Source of the DNA: Deuterostichococcus epilithicus
Taxonomy: Eukaryota > Chlorophyta > Trebouxiophyceae > Prasiolales > Stichococcaceae
Direction of reading: 5' to 3'
DNA length: 64,000 nt
Assembly: GCA_033439295.1 (NCBI GenBank)
Contig: JAVTLE010000013.1
Location: 2,790,001-2,854,000 of the forward strand
Position 1 is the stretch's first letter. The number at the start of each line of letters is the position of its first letter. Shown piece after piece: positions 56,602 through 64,000 of this stretch. Position numbers and translations under genes: made by a program. A model generated the notes under the pieces. The model ran no database searches. It was given only the letters and a program-made list of their open reading frames with translations, and was not told where the DNA came from.

Positions 56602-57269
56602 ATCAGGAGCATGTATGTTGAAGTCTGCAGCAATGCGCAGCGGTAGAGGTTGTGGATGTGCCATCAAGCTGTAGTGCTGGGCGGTTAGATTGCTACTGAG
56701 TCTTGAATGTATCATTGTTGCTGCCTGGCTTTAGCGGCATTGAGGTGCATGCACTTGTGTATAGTGTGGTCTACGTAGCGCCTATGTAGTGTTTAGTCAC
56801 GCACACAGAATTTGCTCGCCTCAACATTAGGCGTGCTGGTCAACATAGCATCAGCCACTTGCTGCAATATCCTGTTACAGCGTGCTGCCCGGCAGCAATG
56901 GTACCATTGTGGTAGTTGGGTTCTGTCGTTGTGCGTTTCTGTATTGCCGCCGGCGCTGAAGATCAGTCGGGCTGTCTTTCAGACGTTTACGTGCGTGCAG
57001 TGTCATCTGCAAGCCCGGTCGATAGTCGACTGGTTTCGAAGCGGAATATGCTGCTCTGTTTGCAGCAACGTTCGGTTCTAGAAAATGTATTCAGCAGGCC
57101 ATCTTGCGTGCCGCACATGCCGCTACCAACAACAACACGGTGCTGGACCATCATCAACGTTGCACTTTACCTGCCAGCCACCAATCAAACATAACATATG
57201 GCTGCCACTCGCTTGCAACGGAGGTCTTGACCGTAGGGGCAGTGCGTAGCGCCCTCGGGGGCGCCTTCA

Positions 57270-57343
57270 GTGCGCCGCAAGTAGAGAATCGTCGGTGTGC
57301 GCTTCCGTGCGCCGCAAGCAAAGAAAACGTCGGTGTGCGCATG
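57270..57343. repeat. 37-bp tandem duplication
   Basis: Units at 57270-57306 and 57307-57343 share GTGCGCCGCAAG at the start and CGTCGGTGTGCGC near the end, with several differences between. Confidence 0.75.
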
Positions 57344-57448
57344 CGAGTTGCCAGAACCGCGACGACGGCNNGCCCGCACTCCCCCCCTCCCCGTATGTAA
57401 AGCTGCTCCCTCTGTCAACAGCTCTGCATAACTCTGCAACAGTCACCT

Positions 57449-57618
57449 TTATTGCTCTTTGCAAGTCCATTTGTGCACACCGCTCCCGGAACGTCCATAA
57501 ACGTTACGACGTTCCGCGTCGTAAAGTACTGAAATTTTAGTGAAAGAACGGAACGCTCGAACGTTTTGCGTCTCGGGCCGGAAGCGGTGTGCACAAATGG
57601 ACTTGCAAAGAGCAATAA
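57449..57618. mobile_element. 170-bp foldback MITE with perfect 36-bp terminal inverted repeats
   Basis: The ends TTATTGCTCTTTGCAAGTCC... and ...GGACTTGCAAAGAGCAATAA are exact inverted copies over 36 bases, and the inner halves also pair imperfectly (AAACGTT...CGTTCCG in both arms), so the whole element can fold on itself. There is no coding capacity. The outermost TA on each side could be a TA target duplication, which would place it near Tc1/mariner, but the TIR could equally include it. Perfect TIRs suggest a recent insertion. No second copy was noticed in this window. Confidence 0.85.
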
Positions 57619-57886
57619 TAGCCCTCTTGCAGTGTCCCTGCACGATGATGAGAACAAATTATTATACCTGGGAATGACCAGCCCCGTGTGCCCGTGAACA
57701 GCATACACGCAATATCGTCCGGAACATCCAGCAGACGTGCTTTCTCTCTTGTCGTGCCTCGCTCTGCAACCGCTGCCTTCGCTTGGCGAAGCAAGGGGGC
57801 GGCGGTTGGTGAGGCGGTCACTCAAGGTGGCCAAGCTCCTTTCTTTGTCGGACCTCGTCTTCAGTGGCCAAGTACAACCGAGCACG

Positions 57887-59981
57887 ATGGGGTGGAGGCT
57901 CGCAGCTCTGCTGCTGCTGCTGACAACGACAGGAATCGCATGGGCGGTGCCGGTGGCCGTCCACGGTGAGTGCTTTGGGTTTGGGGATTTCGCTTGCCAT
58001 GGCGCCACACCAACTCCAGTGCTTTGAGGCGGAGATCTCACTGTGCGCTGGTATAGCTATTTGGCAAGCTCACAAAGCGCACGATCCAAGGTGGCAGGAC
58101 GTGAGCAGTGCAGCTACTCGCCCACACGCCAGAGCCCGTGCTCCTCTCAAATAATCACACCGGTCGCTACCAACAATGGCCTCGGACACACTTCTCACGG
58201 CAGCAAATTTAAATCAAGACGATCCGATGACCGAATGCTCACGATGCAGCTGCAAACGTTTTCTGCTGTCATGCAGACCCTCCATCGGCACAGGGCAGCC
58301 GCAGCCTCCTGCAGGCCGGGCGCGTGCGTGCCCCCGGCGGACACGGGGCTAACCCTCCGCCGCCGCCGCCACCGCCGCCCCCAAGTCCCCCCGCAGCCGG
58401 AGGCTACAGGCCCGCAGCCCGTCGACCCGTTCGCCGGCCGCCGCCGCCACCGCCGCCCCCACCGCCTCCGNGGCCCCGCGCACGCGTTTCCGGCGGCTAC
58501 AGGCCTGGGGCCCGCCGCCCCGCTCGGCCCCCACCGCCGCCGCTGNTGCCCCCGCCTCCGACATACAGGCCTCTAGCCCGCAGGCGCGCTCCGCCGCCGC
58601 CGCCGCCTCCGCCCTCGCCGCCTCCACCGCCGCACGGACGTCAAGGTCGACCCTTCCGCCCAGCAGGTGCCCTATTATTCTGAGCGATTTGGTTCTGTTC
58701 AGTAAGTAGTCAACTAAGGCCAACCGCTGATTTGACAATGCCAGTCAATGCAAGCGAGCGCTGACACAACAAATACCCGGAGCCAAAGAGCGAGCGACCA
58801 AGGATCGGGCTCTACAACTGGCCCTTCATCTGCATGGTCGGCTTTCAAGCATGTGGTGATGGTAGAGCATCAACAGGATCAATCATGTATCATGCTGACC
58901 TGACGTATGTTACCATTGATCTCCAGCAGTGCGGCAACCGCCCATTCCCACATATGTGCCGTGGCCAATCCCCACGCCTGTCGTCCCCGCGCCTCCCAGC
59001 TACGCGTCGTCTCCACCACCTGTACCCGGCGCGTCTGTGCCTGCCCCCCACACTCCGCCTCCCATCAGCCAACCCTCCACTCCTGCGCCCTCCCCGGCGG
59101 GGTACTCACCGCCCCCAGCACTGCCTGCGCCGCCTGCGGGATACCCAGCGACAACGCCTACCAGCCAGCCGTCCACTCTGGCACCCTCCACTGCAGGACA
59201 CTCCCCGCCACTGGCTGCCGTGACGCCATCAACGCCTGCCGCGGTGCCTACGCCTGAGCCCAGCCCAGGCGTGTACTCTGTGCCACCGGCAGCTCCCGCC
59301 GGGCTACCAACACCAGCACCAAGCAGAGCTCCTGCTCCAGTTCCGACCTCAACTGCCATCATGCCCACGCCAGTTCCCACTGCGGCTGTCACACCTCAGC
59401 CGGCGGCAGTTGGCACGCCAACCCCATCAGCCGCGCCAACAGTCTCCCCTACTGTCGTCTCCAGCGCCGTGCCAACCGCTGCTGCCAAAGTGCCCTCGCC
59501 AACTCCGACCACATTGCCTACACCAACCCCGTCAGCCGCGCCAACGGTCTCCCCTACTGTGTCCAGCGCCGCGCCAACCGCCGCTGCCAAACTGCCCTTG
59601 CCAACTCCGATCGCTTTGCCTACGCCAACCCCATCAGCCGCGCCAACGGTCTCCCCTACTGTCGTCTCCAGCGCCGCGCCAACCGCTGCTGCCAAAGTGC
59701 CCTCGCCAGCTCCGACCGCATTGCCTACACCAACCTCATCAGCCGCGCCAACGGCCTCCCCTACTGTCGTCTCCAGCGCCGCGCCAACCGCTGCTGCCAA
59801 AGTGACCCCGCCGCCGGGTAAGCCGCATGGCAAGCGCATTCGCCCACCGCCACCGCCGCCACCGCCGGGATTCCCGCCGCCGCCNCGACCCCCACCGCCC
59901 CCTCAGCCCAGCGGCAAATTCGTCGGGAAGGCAGTCGGCAAGCCCGCCGAAAAGGCTGTGGGCAAGGCGGCCAGTGGCTGA
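57887..59981 (+). CDS. secreted hydroxyproline-rich glycoprotein with 35-residue tandem repeats
   Basis: Signal peptide 'MGWRLAALLLLLTTTGIAWA' in a 79-base exon (57887-57965) ending phase 1; a Pro-run exon around 58300-58670; and a large exon 58930-59981. The protein has PPPP/SPPP blocks of the extensin and pherophorin type, the stretch 'PTYVPWPIPTPVVPAPPSYA', a Thr/Pro/Ala region with four tandem 35-residue repeats, a second PPPP block and a basic tail 'GKFVGKAVGKPAEKAVGKAA' that echoes the end of the preceding gene. It is probably a cell-wall glycoprotein hydroxylated on Pro. The splice between exons 1 and 2 is not resolved in phase. N bases at 58471, 58546 and 59885 sit in Pro-codon runs. 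Confidence 0.75.
59427..59843 (+). repeat. four tandem coding repeats, period 105 bp
   Basis: Units start at 59427, 59532, 59634 and 59739 (spacings 105, 102, 105). Each reads roughly 'SAAPTVSPTVVSSAAPTAAA' then 'KVPSPTPTTLPTP'. The second unit lacks one Val codon. High identity points to recent expansion. Confidence 0.85.
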
Positions 59982-60602
59982 GGGCGCAGCGACTGATATA
60001 GAGCAGCCTGTTGACACAGGCGAACAGATGACTGATGATGAATGGTCGACCACATCAGAAGGGTGGACCTAATGATAACATATGGGTTTGGGCATCGCAT
60101 GATGCTTGCGCACCACGTGTCTGTAGGAGTGTATGATGTCGTACTGCACGCAGGGCTCTCTGGAAGGGTGTTTGCTCAAGTAGTAGAGAGTTGGTGTTTC
60201 GAGGAAGTAGGATTTGTACGTCTCGCTGCTCGATAACTGGTCACAGCCTTGTATGTCGATATTCCTGTCCTCCTGTCGACTTGCACGACATGCACCTCTG
60301 TGTCTGGCGCTGCTGGTATCGGTATCGAGCTGCAGTGAGTTTCTATTTCGGTCATCTGTCGAGGCAGCTTTTTCTCCTGCTTTGCTCGCCAATTGATCTC
60401 TGATCTGATGCAGATTCAAAAGAAGGTACCAGATGTTTACACCTCTCCAGCCTCACTCAGGCTGATTAGGGTTTAAGAATACAACAATGCTCTGCACCGC
60501 CACTTTCCCCACCATTGTCGAATGACTGGACAATTTGCGTCGACTTGCGAGTTACATCTCATTTTTGCAATACTCCTGTCTCCTTACCGGACCCTCCACA
60601 GG
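59982..60602. other. intergenic region
   Basis: Between the second and third wall-protein genes. TTAGGGTTT at 60466-60474, about 130 bases before the next ATG, matches the plant telobox. No exon seen. Confidence 0.45.
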
Positions 60603-63273
60603 ATGGTGCAACACCTGTTCTCGCTGACGGTGCTGCTCGCGGCCGCCACTATCACTTTCACTAGACCGCAAGGTGCGTCCTTTCGGACACTGCTGCTTTC
60701 ATTCCGCTTACAAGTCAAGCAATCTTTTTTCAAAGTGTGTGAGCCTTCCGCGCTTTGACTCCAAGTATATCATCTAGTTCCTCGATCTGGTTTGGAACAG
60801 GTGGCAATGCAGCAACACAAGTGCATGGTGCAGATGATGACCAACCAACACAGCAGCGACGAACGCTGCAGCTGCCCGCCAATGCTCTTACCATCCGGTC
60901 GTTCTCAAACTTCAGCAATGTGCCCCTGCACAACGTGACGCCTGCGGGCGCGGCCGCAGCGTCCGCCGCCGGCGCTGCGGCAGCAGCTGTTGCTGCATCC
61001 TACCACCTCGGTGCGTGTCCTATTATAAGGGTGCATCCTACCAAGCTCGGTGTACGGCAGATATCAACAGACAAGACGAACAAGAATTTGAGGCAGCTTT
61101 CTCAGAGGAGCACGGCCATGCCATGACGATGCTTCAGATACCGCCTGACTGCTTTGTGTCTGTCGCTTCAGGCACGCCCCAAGCTGCACAAGCGGCAGCA
61201 GCCGTCCGGGCCTCCGCTGACTTGGCACTGCTGTATGCCGACGGGGCGGCGGCGGCGGCGGGTTCCACACAGGTGGAAACCTCCCTCGTTTCGCATCCCG
61301 CCATTCATTCCCACCTCTTCTCTAAACAGACCCCACACGCACTGTTTGAATGAATGCATTATCGTGGTGATAAGGGCAACGTCTACTCCTGCACGATATC
61401 CGGAATTGGCTACGAAGAGGCGCGGGCTCCGATCTGAAGGTATCACCGAGTGCAGACCATTAATGCTGCTGCCCACGCTTGCGGCGCCTCGGCCGCTGCC
61501 CAAGCCGCCGCCCAAGCCCTCGCATCTGACGACGCGCTCTTGGCTGCCGCCAACGCGGCCAACGCCACCCGCCAGGCTGCCCAGGCAGCGTCTGCGGCGG
61601 TGCAGGCTCAAGAGGGCAGCAGTGAACGAGCCGCGTCTGCCGCTGGCGCCGCAACGGCGGCACTGATCAGCGCCCAGGCAGCAACAGCAGCTGCCGCTGC
61701 TGCAGGTGATTGAGGCACTTGCAAGGCGCCGAAGCTCGGCTGTTGTCATGCAACTTGAATAAGCCGCTTCCAATCTGGGGACAGAAACAGAGCTCAAAAC
61801 GTTGTACAGATGCCAGCATTGACTCCGATCCAAAATCTGCACCAAATCTCTGCCAGCATCATTGTGGGAAGGAGTAGTCCTCGTCCACTACATGTGGCTG
61901 CAGACAGACCCACAGCCCCAGCAGCCATCGCCGTGGCTCCAGCGGTGGCCGGCGTGACCCGAGCCATCGGCCTGGCCCCTCCTCCCACCACTGCCGGCAT
62001 CGACGCCACCCGCGCCGCCAGTGCAACGCTTGGGACCGCCGAACTATTTGCCGCAGGTGCGCTTTGCATTTGCATTATGTCGTCAGACCGGATATCGAAT
62101 GGCCGCAGTAGGGGTGGCACGTTGCCTTTCTGCCCAGAACCCCGTTGTTCAAACCTGTCGTGCAGCACAGCAGTCCAGGTGCAGCTGGGGTGTCGATCTG
62201 CAACACCAGTACTATGGTAAGATAGAGGGGAATGAAACTCGCAGTCGCTCGGATCCTGACGCGGCATGCTGACGCGCTGTGGCGCTGGGCACAGGCGATG
62301 CGAGTGCATCGGCAGACGCAGCAGCACAGGCGTTACTGGCTGCCCGCACCGCAGCCTCCGCCGCAGCCGCAGAGGCTGGCGCCACACCCCCTGCTGATTC
62401 GGCAGTGGCTGCCGCCGCTGCAGCCTGCATCACCGCTGTTGCTGCTGCGACGGCCGCATCTGCTGTTGCGGCTGGTGGGACCTTCTTCTTCGGTTCTTCA
62501 CAGCAGTGTTCCGGTTGTGTCTGGCAGCAGTCTGCAAGTGACAGTATACCCAAGTCTTGGCCGGGTGTGAAGTAGCCTCGTGAAGCAGAAGGCTTGTCTA
62601 GCGTGCATCAGCGGGTTGCAGCCAGTTTCAGAGAAGGTCGACTCTGACTATCTAGTCACCAGCGCACTGTGGAAGACGCTTTTCAAATTGCACTGCTCGT
62701 ACAGGTGGGGCCGCCGCTGCTGTCCCTGCCGCGCTTGTTGCCATGAAGCTTTCCAACATCACAGCATTCTCGGCGGCGGCTGTCTTTGCTGCCGGTGGGC
62801 TTCGCACCAGCGGCCAGGCCAACACAGCAGCGATTGCGGCAAATTCTGTGGCGGCCACCGCAGCTGCCGGAGACGCTGAGATCGCTGCGCATGACGCAGC
62901 TGCTTGTGTGGCGTCGGTGCGCAGGCATTCGCGACGCTCAAAACATGATTATTCATTGACAAGTTCTGCACCGCCTTGCTGTGCTCAAGCAGCCAGCAGT
63001 TCGACGCTGCGGAGCATCAATCTTGCATCTGTAGATGGCACTCGCTGTCTCCCTCTGCAAAAGTCACTCTCATTGCCAGTTTCATCTTTCCTCATATTGC
63101 GACACCAGGATGCCGAACTGTCAGTGCAGGCGATGGCCGTCGCGCAAACCGTCTTTGCGGCAACAGGTCTGTTGGGGGCAGTTGCCGGCTTCGTCGCTGC
63201 TGACGCCTCTGTCGCCGCTTCCGGCGGTGTCCTGTCGTTTGCACCGAGTCCCGCACCACCGCCAGCCGGCTAG
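60603..63273 (+). CDS. secreted Ala-rich modular protein
   Basis: Complete model of eight exons, all in phase: 60603-60672, 60801-61010, 61172-61272, 61456-61705, 61904-62056, 62295-62474, 62705-62916, 63109-63273, giving 446 residues. After the signal peptide ('MVQHLFSLTVLLAAATITF') comes a short polar segment with possible N-glycosylation sites ('FSNFSNVPLHNVTPAG'), then seven Ala-rich modules, one per exon, several with phase-1 edges so modules can be gained or lost without a frameshift. Examples: 'TINAAAHACGASAAAQAAAQ', 'GDASASADAAAQALLAARTA', 'TAAIAANSVAATAAAGDAEI'. It ends 'SFAPSPAPPPAG'. It is related to the gene at 52.2 kb but lacks the Pro stalk. Ala-rich helices of this kind occur in surface and ice-binding proteins; the function here is unknown. 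Confidence 0.8.
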
Positions 63274-64000
63274 TATGCAATGGGTGAGAACCGACCCCTT
63301 TCGTAGCAGCAAACCAGCCGCAGCAAGTCGGAAGCAGCACACGGTAATGATCGGGGGCCACTGCGGCGGACCATCAGCATGAGGCCAGCAGCACTGGATC
63401 AGCGGCGGTCGAAGTTCAGATCAGCCTCGCATCTGTCACCACAGTGGAATATGTTTTCCAATGGATCAGAACTCATTGGTCCTGTAAAGCGGTTCACTGA
63501 ACTCTGATTCGTCTGGATCTGCAGGAGGCTGAGCTGCTAACCCTGTAGTAGATAGGGGTCCCAGGAGGCACTGCGGATTCACCTTCATTCAGCACTACTC
63601 TACGTCTCGCGAACAGGATCCTTGCCTTTCGATCACGTATGACAGCTGGCCACCGTGAATGACGGTGCTGCTAGCACTAGATAGGTCGACCTTGCTGTGG
63701 GAGTGGCTGTCGTCGGAGATGTAGACAGTGGCCACCGTGCCGCAGGTGCGTTGTTGAACAAGGGCCTGCGAAGGCCGTGACGGTCGTGCGCAGAGACACC
63801 AAGAGTTACTGACTAAGACAACGCAATGATGCCCTGTCGCGAAGCACACCACTTCGTGAAGGCACATATCGATAGGATCTCTTGACGAATCCCCGCGACC
63901 ACCGATGGACGCGCACGACTACTGCCGATCTGATTGTTGTACCAGTCGAGCATATCATGCATTACCAGGTGACTGGATACAAGACAGATGGATCGAGGAT
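63274..64000. other. window end, possible minus-strand exon
   Basis: A minus-strand stretch near 63600-63745 reads 'VATVYISDDSHSHSKVDLSS' and has reasonable codon use, so an exon of a gene running in from the right is possible. No family is recognised. Confidence 0.25.

Larger units (their letters stand above)
56602..57886. other. intergenic region with MITE and short tandem repeat
   Basis: Gap between the first and second wall-protein genes. It contains a 37-bp tandem repeat, two N bases (57370-57371) and a foldback MITE, listed separately. No exon seen. Confidence 0.5.

Noticed and set aside
59000-59839. minus-strand Val/Gly/Ala-rich repeat protein
   Set aside because: It is the reverse reading of the Pro/Thr/Ala repeat exon. 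The plus strand has the signal peptide, Pro blocks and stop in one coherent gene.
1-64000. tRNA, rRNA or CRISPR array
   Set aside because: No stretch had both A- and B-box patterns with a cloverleaf. TAGCTCAATTG near 18726 lacks a T-arm, and GGTTCGACC near 15986 lacks a D-arm. No spaced direct repeats of CRISPR type were seen.
1-64000. retrotransposon or virus-derived element
   Set aside because: No reverse transcriptase, integrase or capsid motifs and no long direct terminal repeats were noticed. The minus-strand stretch near 63.7 kb was considered but has no diagnostic motif.

Overview
The window looks like nuclear DNA of a green alga (Chlorophyta, most likely a trebouxiophyte). It is GC-rich, genes are cut into many short exons by introns of roughly 80-350 bases, and the recognisable families are plant or algal: a chlorophyll b reductase of the NYC1/NOL type, an EF-hand NCL cation exchanger, hydroxyproline-rich wall glycoproteins and F-box/U-box proteins. 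I saw no plasmid, phage, CRISPR array, rRNA or convincing tRNA. Exon structures below were built by hand from splice sites and reading phase; where all phases agree the model is strong.

Layout. 0.5-4.4 kb (+): a large protein of an unrecognised family running into a U-box. 5.0-9.7 kb (-): NCL-type Ca2+/cation exchanger, 15 exons. 10.6-12.6 kb (+): PAQR/hemolysin III membrane protein. 13.0-15.5 kb (-): NYC1/NOL-like short-chain reductase. 16.0-20.0 kb (+): secreted S28 serine carboxypeptidase, 13 exons. 20.6-23.6 kb (+): low-complexity protein with an acylation-type N-terminus. 23.9-30.1 kb (+): five-span membrane protein with prominin/tweety topology. 31.0-33.2 kb (-): leucine-rich-repeat gene. 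33.1-34.7 kb (-): broken relative of the first gene.

35.6-48.3 kb holds a small local family: two F-box/zinc-knuckle genes and a two-exon gene that share one N-terminal helical module. Between them lie a gene ending in a SUMO-interaction motif (38-39 kb), an unknown membrane gene on the minus strand (39.8-41.6 kb) and an HMG-box-like nuclear protein (44.8-47.2 kb). 49.0-51.3 kb (-) is a complete five-exon glyoxalase-like gene.

52.2-63.3 kb is the most unusual part: three tandem secreted genes on the plus strand. The first joins Ala-rich modules (one per exon) to a Pro-rich stalk, the second is almost all Pro-rich with a 35-residue repeat, and the third is a 446-residue protein built almost wholly of Ala-rich modules. 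They look like cell-surface or wall proteins made by module duplication. A 170-bp foldback MITE sits between the first two.

Recurring themes are short tandem duplications, several with an offset near 120 bp, that copy a piece of an exon with its splice site; probable GC-AG introns; and several genes carrying a stop or frameshift in otherwise conserved sequence, which may be decay or assembly error. The assembly has a few N bases, all but two of them in Pro-codon runs or other coding low-complexity stretches.
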